From contig OX638379.1 in NCBI GenBank assembly GCA_951813605.1, forward strand, positions 5,220,062 to 5,284,061: 64,000 bases of DNA, written 5' to 3'. The notes under the pieces were generated by a model. The model saw nothing but the letters and a program-made list of their open reading frames with translations. It was not told the DNA's origin and searched no databases. The number at the start of each line of letters is the position of its first letter. The first letter of the stretch is position 1. This document shows positions 53,791 to 62,776 of the stretch, one piece after another. Both the position numbers and the translations under genes were made by a program. The DNA is from an uncultured Bryobacterales bacterium. Its GTDB lineage: Bacteria; Acidobacteriota; Terriglobia; Bryobacterales; UBA6623.

Positions 53791-55263
53791 ATGGCCAATC
53801 CGGACTTCACCTCCTTCCAGGAATCGGCTAGGAGCGGCAACCTCGTTCCTGTGTGGAAGGTTCTTACAGCGGACCTAGAGACCCCGGTTTCGACTTACCT
53901 GAAGCTTGCTGAGCGAGAAGAATACGCCTTCCTTCTCGAGAGTGTCGAAGGCGGGGAGCGCATTGGCCGTTTCACCTATGTCGGAGCCTCGCCGTTTCTG
54001 GTTCTCACAGTCGTCGGCGACGAGCTGGAGATCCGCGAGGGAGACAAGCTTCGTCGCAGCAGAGGCGACTTTTTCGCTGTTCTCAAAGACCTTGCCCAGC
54101 AATTCCGGCCTGCCGGCACGGAGGGGCTGCCGCCCTTCAGCGCCGGCGCGGTGGGTTACGCGGGCTACGACCTCGTCCGGCTCATCGAACCCCGGGTCCC
54201 GCCGTTTAGCGAGGACGACGTGAAGGCCCCGGACGCGGTGTTCATGTTCTTCACGTCCGTCCTCGTCTTCGACCACGTCAAGCATCAAATCTACGTCATC
54301 GCGAACGCTCGCATCGAAGATCACGCCAGTCTTTCCGACTCCTACCGCCACGCATGCCGTGAAATCGAAGCGCTGGAGGCATGCCTGGCCAAGCCCGTCA
54401 CCCTGCCCGGCCGGACATCGCGGACCGCCCCGCTGCAATTGCGCTCCAACATCGGCAAGGAAGCATTCTGCACCGCCGTCGAGAAAGCCCGGGAATACAT
54501 CCTTGCCGGGGACATCTTCCAGGTCGTGCTTTCGCAACGGCTCGAGATGCTACCCGGAGTTCACCCATTCCAGATCTATCGCGCGCTCCGCACGGTGAAT
54601 CCTTCACCGTACCTGTTCTACCTGCAGATCCGTGACTGCGCGGTGGTCGGCAGTTCACCCGAACTGCTGGTCAAGGTCGATGGCAGCAGCATCGAATACC
54701 GTCCCATTGCGGGCACCCGCCCGCGAGGGGCGACGCCGGAAGAAGACCGCGCTCTGGCCGAAGACCTTCTGTCCGACGAGAAGGAGCTTGCCGAGCACGT
54801 CATGCTCGTTGACCTTGGACGCAACGATGTCGGCAGGGTCGCCGAGTACGGCTCGGTTCGCGTGCCGGAATTCAAGGTCATCGAATACTACTCCCACGTC
54901 ATGCACATCGTCTCGAGCGTGCTCGGCACCCTGCGGGAAGGCCATGACGCATTCGACGCGCTGAAGGCCTGCTTCCCGGCTGGGACCGTCTCCGGAGCCC
55001 CCAAGGTGCGCGCGATGGAGATCATCGCCGAGCTCGAGCCGACCAAGCGAGGTGTTTATTCGGGCAGCGTGATGTATCTTGACTTCTCCGGAGTGCTCAC
55101 TTCAGCGATCGCGATCCGCACGATGATGATGCACGGCGAAAAGGCGTACTTGCAGGTGGGTGCCGGAATAGTTGCCGACTCAGTTCCCGATCGGGAGTGG
55201 GACGAAACGATGAACAAGGCACGCGCCTTGCTCCGGGCTGTGGAAGTAGCCCGGGAGCTTTAG
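53791..55263 (+). CDS. trpE: Anthranilate synthase component I
   Basis: 490 residues from ATG 53791. The N-terminal feedback-site region has ETPVSTYLKLAEREEYAFLL (LES follows), the usual tryptophan-binding LLES element. The chorismate-binding domain has RPIAGTRPRGATPEEDRALA (Ala as in TrpE), HVMLVDLGRNDVGRVAEYGS, ACFPAGTVSGAPKVRAMEII and QVGAGIVADSVPDREWDET. It makes anthranilate from chorismate with a glutaminase partner TrpG, which is not in the window. Cotranscribed with aroDE. Confidence 0.96.
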   Translation: MANPDFTSFQESARSGNLVPVWKVLTADLETPVSTYLKLAEREEYAFLLESVEGGERIGRFTYVGASPFLVLTVVGDELEIREGDKLRRSRGDFFAVLKDLAQQFRPAGTEGLPPFSAGAVGYAGYDLVRLIEPRVPPFSEDDVKAPDAVFMFFTSVLVFDHVKHQIYVIANARIEDHASLSDSYRHACREIEALEACLAKPVTLPGRTSRTAPLQLRSNIGKEAFCTAVEKAREYILAGDIFQVVLSQRLEMLPGVHPFQIYRALRTVNPSPYLFYLQIRDCAVVGSSPELLVKVDGSSIEYRPIAGTRPRGATPEEDRALAEDLLSDEKELAEHVMLVDLGRNDVGRVAEYGSVRVPEFKVIEYYSHVMHIVSSVLGTLREGHDAFDALKACFPAGTVSGAPKVRAMEIIAELEPTKRGVYSGSVMYLDFSGVLTSAIAIRTMMMHGEKAYLQVGAGIVADSVPDREWDETMNKARALLRAVEVAREL

Positions 55264-55358
55264 GCGCTCTCTCGAGAGGAGCTGGCGATTGACGGCGTCC
55301 GGCTACCCGCCAGCTTGGTCCGACGTGTCGTCGAGGGCGCTCCGCTCGCCTCCGCGCG

Positions 55359-55380
55359 GGCCTGCCTTCGAAGGCAGGCC
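55359..55380. terminator. 22-bp perfect palindrome, probable bidirectional terminator
   Basis: GGCCTGCCT and AGGCAGGCC enclose TCGA. It lies between the convergent trpE and permease genes, eight bases before the permease stop. No T-run, but a stable 9-bp stem. Confidence 0.65.
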
Positions 55381-55387
55381 GCAACGA

Positions 55388-58300
55388 TCACTCGCGTCTC
55401 AGGTTCGCCATCAGCGGCGTACGCAACGATAGGGCCGCGGCTGCGGTCCCTGCTAGCAGGCCTAGTCCTACGATGACACCCAACGTTAGTGCCAAGGGCA
55501 GCCAAGGCGGGTCGGCCGCGCCGCTGGCGAGGTGCGGAGCAACCGCGATCAATGCTGCCGCGGCGCCGATAACCACGCCGAACACCAGCAGGAAGGAATT
55601 CTCGGCGAAGATGAGTCGCGAGATCTCCCGGCGCGCGAAACCCAGAGCCTCGAGCAGGGCGAGTTCACCGCGACGCTCCAGCACCGTTCGCACCATCACC
55701 ACGGCTAGGCCCAGTGTTCCGAGCAGCAGCCCAAGCCCCCCGAGCGTGCGAAACGTGCTGAGGTAGGTATTCTCGACAACAAGGTAGCCGGCCAGTCGAT
55801 CAGCAGTGCGCATGGCGTCAAGGCCGTTGTCGGCAAACGCATCCTCCAAAACGACCGCAATGCCTTCCGCGTCCGTTTCCACAAGGAGGGACTGGTATCC
55901 GCTGTGGTCGGAATGAAGTTCGAGGAATCGCTCTTCGGATAGCACCAACTCCGATTGGAAGATACTCCGAGATAGCAGTCCGGCCAGCAGCAGGCGGCGC
56001 TCCCGGCCCGCGCTATCCCGCACGTGGAGTTCGTCGCCGAGGCCGAGGTGCAGGATCCAAGTCACCGAGTTGGCGTCCCCGAAGACCGGAATCGCTCCGT
56101 CGAAGTCCTTCTCGAGAAGCAGCCATGGATTCTCTTTTTCGGCGTCCGTTTCCGCCAGCGTCCGCTGGAAGGCGAACCCTCCTCGCTCGATCAGGGACGG
56201 CGGCGCGCCGGCCAAGGTAGGCTGCGTGGGCTGGTAAAGATTCAGGCAGCTGGCGTCCTCCCCTGCGCGGACCCGCAGGGGAAAGATCCGCATAGCTTCG
56301 GGCCGCTCGCGTTCAACCTGATCAATCTTGTCTTGGAACAGGGGCACATCGGCCTCGGCGACTAGGCGGAATCCTCCGTCGCCCGAATTGAATGCCGGCT
56401 CTTGCGCGCTGACATCATGGCGGTTCATCGTGACCGTCACGATCATGAAGGACGCACAAGCGACCAACGCGACTGAAAGGACGCTGCGAGTCGGATTGCG
56501 CCCCCCGTTTCGGAATCCTAGTTGGGCGATGCCGGACACCGCTTCCTCGCTTCGGCTAGGGGCGAGAAGTGAGGCGCGGAGATAGATCAGTGCCCCGGTC
56601 AGCGACAGAGTTCCCGCCCCGAAAAACGCGCCTAGGCGGGAAGCGGAATCCGCCCCGAATGACAGGCCCAGCAGCGCAATGGCTGTCACTGTCACGGCAG
56701 CTGCAATTCGACGCAGGCGGCGCGCGCGACGCTCTTGGCCAACGACGCCTTGGGACGGCTCGACCTTGCCGGAGAGAAGCGCGTTGGGCGAGAGCCGGAC
56801 CAGCCGTCGCAACGACAGCCAAATGGTCCCGAGCATTATCGCCAAAGCGGACAGCGCCCCGACCATCGGATCCCATGGGTTGACGTGAAGCTCCAGAAAC
56901 GAGCTGCCAATAGCCCCGCTCCACCACGTGCTCAATCCGTAGAGCATGAGTTGCGCGTAGGCAAACGCGCCGGGGATGCCGATCAGGCAGCCGGCAGCCG
57001 CGAGGAAGGCACCCTCGGCAAACAACAGGCGTCGCGCAAAGCGCGGCGAGTGGCCTGTCGCCAGCAGCACTCCAATCTCGTGGGCTCGCCTCTCGACCCC
57101 GAGACGGAACAGCAGCGCGACCAAGATTGCGGCCGAGGCGATCAGAAACATGCTGAAGCCTACGAACAGCCCCGAAAAGTCGGTCGCGCCCGAGGACGCA
57201 GCCAGCCCCGTCTGCTTGACCGGCTGGATTGCTAGGTCGAACTCGGCGGGGTCTAGGCGTCGCTGGAGCTCTTCGCGGAATCCAGCGATCGCAGGCTCCA
57301 GAGGGGTGCCGTCCCGCGGTTCCAGGCGAATCGAAGTGAGCTGGCCGAATCGGCTTGTCCAAAGCTGCTTAGCCGTGGGCAGGCCGACGAATGCCTTGGG
57401 GGCCGCCCGGTAGCGGTCCCAGTACTCCTCGTCCCTCGGCCGGATCAGTCGCAAGTCCATCGGGAACGGCGGATCCCAGGTCGACATCCGGGACTTGTCG
57501 GACATCCCTTTGTAGGTCGGTGAGAAATCGCGATCAAGGGCGGCCCCGGACATGCCCACCAATCCGGCGACGCGGAACTCGTGCGAGGAAGTCCCGAGCT
57601 GGCTTCCCGGGCCTACCACGTAGTAGGTCAGGGTTACCGAGTCGCCGGGACGGGCCCTTAGGTCGGCGCCGGTCCACGCATTCAGCAAAATCTCGCCCTC
57701 GCCCGGTGTCGCCGCAGTCTCGCCGCTGGTGAGGCGCAGGGAATCCGGATAGGACTGAAGGGCCGTCACCGTGGAGTAAGGGACGACGCGCCCATTTGTC
57801 GAGATGGTGTTTGCTAGATACGTGAGCACCTCCGTTGATCGGAGGCCGCTCGCCGCGGCCGCTGCGTGTACCGTGTTCGCGGCCACCGGGTCGAGGACGA
57901 TGCGCGCCGATTCGACCACCAGCCCTCGGTTGCCCGGCAGCTCACGGATCGCCAGCCTGGCGTCCTCCGGCGAGAACTCTTCGCGCCAAGCCGCTGTTGC
58001 GGAGTCGAGCGTTCCACCCGCGACAAGAAGGGCGTTGGCCCTGCCCCGCTGCTCCAAGGAGCGCTGCAAGACGCCCGTGGCTACAAATGCGTTATAGGGA
58101 AGCTGCTGCTGCGGTGAGAGGCCGAACCGGCCCGGTCCGTCGTTCTCGAGCACAGAAACGACCCGGAGCCGAATCATGCGAACGTTGTCCGACTTGCGGC
58201 CCATCACGGACTCGGCCGGGACCATGGCGTCCGTATGAAACCGCACGAGGAGATCGGCTCCTTCGGCAGCGCCAAGTTCTTGAGCAAGGCGGCGGTTGAT

Positions 58301-58687
58301 CACGATCTCGCGGCTGCCGATTGCGGGAGCTGCGAGCCCGTAGAATCCCCAGAATGCCTCGTCCACTGCGTGGATGCGGACCTTGGCCGCGCGGGCACCC
58401 GAGTCGGCGTGCTCGGCGCTGCCGCGAATCAGGATTCCGGACGCCGCCCTGCCGGACCAATGCGGGGCGTCGCGAACAGTCTCCCGAAAGTAACGGTCGC
58501 CCACAGCCGCGAAGTCGATGTCGCCCAAACGGTCCAGAGTGAGGTCGCGGAGGCTGCCGCGCACGGAGGACCCCACGATCAACGCTCCCGCCAAGACCGC
58601 GGCTCCCACCCCGACACCGAGGGCGACGGCCCAGTGAACCGCGCGGTAGTAGAGCAAGCTGCGCGCTAGCAAGCGAGTGCGTGTCAT
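55388..58687 (-). CDS. Large FtsX-type ABC transporter permease
   Basis: 1099 residues from ATG 58687. One N-terminal span (AVALGVGVGAAVLAGALIVG) is followed by a large periplasmic domain. A first FtsX core of three spans (SGLFVGFSMFLIASAAILVA, RRLLFAEGAFLAAAGCLIGI) follows, then a central pair, and a second FtsX core near the end (GLGLLLGTLGLAVVMVRTVL, IFAENSFLLVFGVVIGAAAA). The coupling element ERRGELALLEALGFARREIS is typical of MacB/LolC/E-like permeases. It should export or remodel lipids or lipoproteins or be mechanotransmitting. No ABC ATPase is adjacent downstream or upstream inside the window, so the ATPase partner is elsewhere. The TPR gene lies 31 bases upstream on the same strand. 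Confidence 0.87.
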   Translation of the reverse strand: MTRTRLLARSLLYYRAVHWAVALGVGVGAAVLAGALIVGSSVRGSLRDLTLDRLGDIDFAAVGDRYFRETVRDAPHWSGRAASGILIRGSAEHADSGARAAKVRIHAVDEAFWGFYGLAAPAIGSREIVINRRLAQELGAAEGADLLVRFHTDAMVPAESVMGRKSDNVRMIRLRVVSVLENDGPGRFGLSPQQQLPYNAFVATGVLQRSLEQRGRANALLVAGGTLDSATAAWREEFSPEDARLAIRELPGNRGLVVESARIVLDPVAANTVHAAAAASGLRSTEVLTYLANTISTNGRVVPYSTVTALQSYPDSLRLTSGETAATPGEGEILLNAWTGADLRARPGDSVTLTYYVVGPGSQLGTSSHEFRVAGLVGMSGAALDRDFSPTYKGMSDKSRMSTWDPPFPMDLRLIRPRDEEYWDRYRAAPKAFVGLPTAKQLWTSRFGQLTSIRLEPRDGTPLEPAIAGFREELQRRLDPAEFDLAIQPVKQTGLAASSGATDFSGLFVGFSMFLIASAAILVALLFRLGVERRAHEIGVLLATGHSPRFARRLLFAEGAFLAAAGCLIGIPGAFAYAQLMLYGLSTWWSGAIGSSFLELHVNPWDPMVGALSALAIMLGTIWLSLRRLVRLSPNALLSGKVEPSQGVVGQERRARRLRRIAAAVTVTAIALLGLSFGADSASRLGAFFGAGTLSLTGALIYLRASLLAPSRSEEAVSGIAQLGFRNGGRNPTRSVLSVALVACASFMIVTVTMNRHDVSAQEPAFNSGDGGFRLVAEADVPLFQDKIDQVERERPEAMRIFPLRVRAGEDASCLNLYQPTQPTLAGAPPSLIERGGFAFQRTLAETDAEKENPWLLLEKDFDGAIPVFGDANSVTWILHLGLGDELHVRDSAGRERRLLLAGLLSRSIFQSELVLSEERFLELHSDHSGYQSLLVETDAEGIAVVLEDAFADNGLDAMRTADRLAGYLVVENTYLSTFRTLGGLGLLLGTLGLAVVMVRTVLERRGELALLEALGFARREISRLIFAENSFLLVFGVVIGAAAALIAVAPHLASGAADPPWLPLALTLGVIVGLGLLAGTAAAALSLRTPLMANLRRE

Positions 58688-58718
58688 TCGGCCTCGTTCC
58701 GGAAGAGTCGAGCCAGCG

Positions 58719-59204
58719 CTAGGGCGCCGCCTCTGGCCGACCTTCCTGTGCAGCGAGAGGAAGGTCCACGACCGCCTGCCGGAGCTTTGCCAGGCGCTTG
58801 CCGACCTCCCGTGCCTTCTTGCCGCTTGGCTCGATATTGAGGAACTGAGTGTAGGCGTCGATGGCCTCGGCGGGCTGGGCAAGCTTTTCCCGCGCCATGC
58901 CCAGCCGCCAATAGGCTTCGGCGAGATTCGTATCCCAGCGAGTCGCCTCGAGATAGCGCCCGGCAGCCGCCCGATGGCTGCCCTTCTTGCTGTAGTAAAT
59001 GCCAACCTTCAATTCATTGCGGGCCTGCACGGGATTGAATGCGTACGCTTGCTGCCTGGTCGCGTATTGCTCGTCCTCGTCGACCAATCCCTCGTATTGC
59101 TCTTGCTCGGGTCGCTCGGCGAATTTCGACTCCGTGGGCGATTCGTCATCCGCCGCAGCCAGCGGTGCGCAAAGCAGCGCGACCCACAGTGCAAACCCCC
59201 TCAC
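58719..59204 (-). CDS. Exported TPR-repeat protein
   Basis: 161 residues from GTG 59204, with signal peptide MRGFALWVALLCAPLAAADD. At least two TPR units: ARNELKVGIYYSKKGSHRAA followed by AEAYWRLGMAREKLAQPAEA with IDAYTQFLNIEPSGKKA. N-terminal acidic linker (DDESPTESKFAERPEQEQYE). Likely a periplasmic adaptor. It is upstream of the permease gene with 31 bases between, so they are probably cotranscribed, but a functional link is inferred only. Confidence 0.8.
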   Translation of the reverse strand: MRGFALWVALLCAPLAAADDESPTESKFAERPEQEQYEGLVDEDEQYATRQQAYAFNPVQARNELKVGIYYSKKGSHRAAAGRYLEATRWDTNLAEAYWRLGMAREKLAQPAEAIDAYTQFLNIEPSGKKAREVGKRLAKLRQAVVDLPLAAQEGRPEAAP

Positions 59205-59440
59205 GGGTGTTAGTATAACCGCGTTTCCGCTTGCGAGGAAGCCGTGTCCAGCGCGCCCGAACCCTAGCGGGAAGGGACTGTGCTGTCCACCCGGATCGGA
59301 ACTGGAAAGTCTTTATTTGGAACGGTTTCCAAGATCTTGACAGCCACCGGTTCCCCCGATTGAGGAACTTGGCGCTACCCAGAAATCGTCCCAACAGGTT
59401 ACGATGGTAGCCTTGCACGGAATTTTGGAGTTGGGAGAAA

Positions 59441-61075
59441 TTGCCGGATAAGGACGCACTGGCCCTAGGTTTGGACTTTGGCACGGAGTCGGTGAGGGCG
59501 CTCTTCGTGAGCTTGGACGGGACCGAGCGCGGCTCGGCGTACTCCAAGTACACCCACGGGCAAATTACCTCGACCCTGCCTAGCACCGGCGCGCCACTGC
59601 CGCCGGATTACGCTCTGCAGCATCCCGGCGACTGGCTGATTGCCGCGACGCGCGCCGTGCGCAGCGCGTGGCGCCGAGTGGGGAAGACGGGTACCCGCGT
59701 GATCGGGATCGGTGTCGACTTCACCAGCTGCACCATGCTGCCAGCTCTAGCGGACGGGACGCCGCTTTGCCTGTTGCCCGAGTTCGAAGCGAACCCGCTG
59801 GCTTGGCCCAAGCTATGGAAGCACCACGGAGCGAAGACTCAGACCGAGCGCATCGAACGCGTGGCCAACGAGAGACGTGAGCTGTTTCTCGACCAGTACG
59901 GGGGCGCCATCGGCTTGGAGTGGTTCTTCCCGAAGCTGCTCGAGACCTTGGAGGAGGCGCCGGAGGTGTATCGGGCCGCCGAGGTTTGGGTCGAAGCGGG
60001 TGACTGGGTCGTGTGGCAACTGGTGGGTTGCGGTGCCCGGGAAATGGCCCGTTCAACGTGCCAAGCGGGTTACAAGGGCATGTGGACTTCGAGCGACGGA
60101 TTTCCCTCCAAGCCCTTTCTTCGAGCCGTGCATCCAGCACTCGTCGACGTCGTCCGGACCAAGATGCTCGGCCGCATGAAGACACCGGGCCAACTCGCCG
60201 GCCGTCTGTGCAAGGACATGGCGAAGCGATTTCCGTTTAAGGAAGGCATTCCGGTCAGCACGGCGATCATCGACGCGCACGCCGGCGTTCCGGGCGTTGG
60301 AGCGGCCGACCCAGGGACCTTGGTAATGGTGTGCGGCACGAGTTCCTGCCACATGCTCAATGCGACCGAGTACCGTCCAGTGCCCGGGGTAGCCGGGATT
60401 GTTAAGGACGGGATTCTTCCGGGCATGTTTGGATACGAGACCGGGCAGGCGGCCGTGGGCGACGCGTTCGACTGGCTACGCAAGCTCGCCCGCCAGAGGA
60501 GTTTCGGGCAGTTGACGAACCTGGCCGCGACGGTGCCGCCTGGAGCCGACGGAGTGCTCTGCGTGGATTGGTTCAACGGCTGCCGTACGCCCTTGATGGA
60601 CGGTCGCTTGGCCGGGGCGTTCACGGGCCTGACGTTGCGACACAGTTCGCAACACCTCTACAGGGCGATGCTCGAGGCGACCGCCTACGGGCTGCGCTGG
60701 ATTGTCGATATGCTGCGCGAGAATGGCGTGCCGGTCAAGAAATTCATTGCGACGGGCGGCCTTCCGCATCGCAATCCGCTGTTCGTGCAGATTACTGCCG
60801 ACGTGCTTGGGGAGAACATTCTCGTCCACCCCTCGCAGCAGGGGCCGGCTCTGGGCGCGGCGATCTTGGGGGCGGTCGCTGCCGGCAAGCGGGCAGGGGG
60901 ATTCAGTTCGGTTCGTTCCGCGGTGCGCACGATCGGCGGGGTCCGCAAGGATGTCGACGGCCGCACGGGGAAGCTGGTCTCGCCCGATCGGCGGAACAAG
61001 AAATTCTACGAGCCGCTGTACAGGAGATACCGCGAGACCGCGTCTTTCCTAAAAGGAAGCCCCCCTGCGTCGTAG
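59441..61075 (+). CDS. araB: Ribulokinase
   Basis: 544 residues from a TTG at 59441, with GGAG and GGGAG upstream; no better start is present. FGGY-family sugar kinase: LGLDFGTESVRALFVSLDG is the phosphate-1 motif of ribulokinases; EWFFPKLLETLEEAPEVY and EAGDWVVWQLVG are AraB-specific. Also MVCGTSSCHMLNATE (phosphate-2) and FIATGGLPHRNPLFVQITAD (adenosine motif). It phosphorylates L-ribulose to L-ribulose 5-phosphate. No araA or araD is nearby, so the arabinose pathway is split in this genome. Confidence 0.94.
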   Translation: MPDKDALALGLDFGTESVRALFVSLDGTERGSAYSKYTHGQITSTLPSTGAPLPPDYALQHPGDWLIAATRAVRSAWRRVGKTGTRVIGIGVDFTSCTMLPALADGTPLCLLPEFEANPLAWPKLWKHHGAKTQTERIERVANERRELFLDQYGGAIGLEWFFPKLLETLEEAPEVYRAAEVWVEAGDWVVWQLVGCGAREMARSTCQAGYKGMWTSSDGFPSKPFLRAVHPALVDVVRTKMLGRMKTPGQLAGRLCKDMAKRFPFKEGIPVSTAIIDAHAGVPGVGAADPGTLVMVCGTSSCHMLNATEYRPVPGVAGIVKDGILPGMFGYETGQAAVGDAFDWLRKLARQRSFGQLTNLAATVPPGADGVLCVDWFNGCRTPLMDGRLAGAFTGLTLRHSSQHLYRAMLEATAYGLRWIVDMLRENGVPVKKFIATGGLPHRNPLFVQITADVLGENILVHPSQQGPALGAAILGAVAAGKRAGGFSSVRSAVRTIGGVRKDVDGRTGKLVSPDRRNKKFYEPLYRRYRETASFLKGSPPAS

Positions 61076-61129
61076 GACGGTGCCGTGCAAGTCCTCGGCC
61101 CGCATTTCGACGAGCCATCGACGGGGAGC

Positions 61130-62743
61130 ATGATGAACCGGATGCAAATGAGGCTCTTGACGCGCGCGGCTGTAGCGTTTGTCCTTGGCCTCGCGCCCGT
61201 CGCCCTGGCGAATTCGGGCGGCGGGCCGCCGTTCACTTCGGGCGGCGCGTTCCCCGGGGAGCGCGTCTGCACGCTGTGCCACCAAGGTTCGGAAGCGAAC
61301 TCGGGTTCTGGCAAGTTGGAGGTTCTGATCGGCGAGCCCCCGGCATCTGACTACATGTACATCCCGGGCGAGACCGCGACCTTGCTCGTCGGCTTCAGCG
61401 ACAAGGATGCTGTCCGGATCGGCTTCCAGTTGACCGTCCGCTCCGGGGACGGCTGCGGCCAGCCGGGCGCGCTCGCCGCCAGTTCCTCGGCGGCCGGCTC
61501 GCGCGTCAAGATCGGGGACGGTGACTGCGGCGGAACAGCGAGCCAAGTCCAATGGGCGACGCACCGTCGACCGCAGACGGGTAGCGAGGCCGAATTCGAA
61601 GTCGCGTGGACGGCTCCTGAGGAAAGCGTGGGGCCTGTGACAGTCGCGGTGGCAGTCAACAGCGCGAACGGGGACCTGTCCCCGCGGGGCGATCGGATAT
61701 ACACGAAGCAGATCACGATCCAGCCCTTCTCGGCGCCATCGACCCCGCCCGCCATCTCCGAGGGGGGCGTTATCTTGGCGGACCTGTTCAGCCGGACCGC
61801 CACCGGCGCGCCAAACGCGATCGCGACAGTGCAGGGCGAGAACTTCGCCGCGGCTGGCACGGCATCCGATGCCAGCCTTGACGACACCGGGAGGGTGGCG
61901 ACAGTCCTCGACGGTGTGTGCGTGGAAGTGAACCAGCAGGAATCGCCGGTTTTTCACTTGTTTCCCGATCAAGTGAACTTCCAGATCCCTTCAGATGCGG
62001 GGACCGGGGCGGCCATCGTCCAAGTGGTGCGCGGATGCGGCACGGCCGACGAAGAAAGGAGCAATCGCGCCCCGTTCCAAATCGCCGCGCTGCAGCCCGT
62101 ATTCTTCCTGTTTTCCGAGAACCCCCCGGCCGCGGCCTTGCACTTGGATTCATCCTTGGTCGCTGCAGCCGATTCGCTGCCGGGCCGGATATCGCGGCCT
62201 GCTGTCCCGGGCGACATCGTCACCCTTTTTGGGACTGGATTCGGGCCCGTCATTCCGCCACTCGCAAGCGGCGAATTGGCGCTTCAGCCACGAGAGCTGG
62301 GCGCCACCTCCGTCCGTCCCATGATCGGACAGGTCGAGTTGGAAGCCTCGGATATCGTGTACGCCGGAGCGGCTGCGAGTTTTGCGGGACTCTACCAGGT
62401 AAGCGTGCGGATTCCGGACACTGTGGGTGCAGGGACGCACGAGTTCAGCGTCATGGTGGACGGCGTCCAGTCGGCCAAGGGGCCCAAACTTGCGATTGAT
62501 GTCCCCGAACCCGGCCCGCCCGTCTGCGCGACCGATCTCTCGGTCGTGCCCGGTGCGAGCTGTGTGACGGTGATCGGACGGATTTCTATCACTTTCTCGG
62601 TCGACGAAACTGGCAAGGCGTGTGTCTCGATGCCTTCGCTCGGGCTCTATGTCTGCGGCGAGGACACCCTCGACCTGTCGCTGTACGGTGTCTCGGTCCG
62701 AAAGAACGCAGACGGTAGCTGGACAATCGCAAGGCTTCCGTGA
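61130..62743 (+). CDS. Secreted choice-anchor V + Solibacter C-terminal-domain protein
   Basis: 537 residues from ATG 61130 (other ATGs at 61133 and 61142). Signal peptide ends near LGLAPVALA. Residues ~30-200 resemble a choice-of-anchor V domain with SGGAFPGERVCTLCHQGSEA, which includes Cys47-Thr-Leu-Cys50-His51, a possible heme c site. The C-terminal half carries the Solibacter paralog-family pattern: GDIVTLFGTGFGPVIPPLAS, VYAGAAASFAGLYQVSVRIP. The last ~60 residues are a separate Cys-containing beta unit. Function unknown; exposed at the surface or periplasm. Taxonomically it is the best marker in the window for the Bryobacterales/Solibacteres line. Confidence 0.75.
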   Translation: MMNRMQMRLLTRAAVAFVLGLAPVALANSGGGPPFTSGGAFPGERVCTLCHQGSEANSGSGKLEVLIGEPPASDYMYIPGETATLLVGFSDKDAVRIGFQLTVRSGDGCGQPGALAASSSAAGSRVKIGDGDCGGTASQVQWATHRRPQTGSEAEFEVAWTAPEESVGPVTVAVAVNSANGDLSPRGDRIYTKQITIQPFSAPSTPPAISEGGVILADLFSRTATGAPNAIATVQGENFAAAGTASDASLDDTGRVATVLDGVCVEVNQQESPVFHLFPDQVNFQIPSDAGTGAAIVQVVRGCGTADEERSNRAPFQIAALQPVFFLFSENPPAAALHLDSSLVAAADSLPGRISRPAVPGDIVTLFGTGFGPVIPPLASGELALQPRELGATSVRPMIGQVELEASDIVYAGAAASFAGLYQVSVRIPDTVGAGTHEFSVMVDGVQSAKGPKLAIDVPEPGPPVCATDLSVVPGASCVTVIGRISITFSVDETGKACVSMPSLGLYVCGEDTLDLSLYGVSVRKNADGSWTIARLP

Positions 62744-62776
62744 TGGCTTCGCGCGGAGGCTAGGTAGCCAAAGGCA

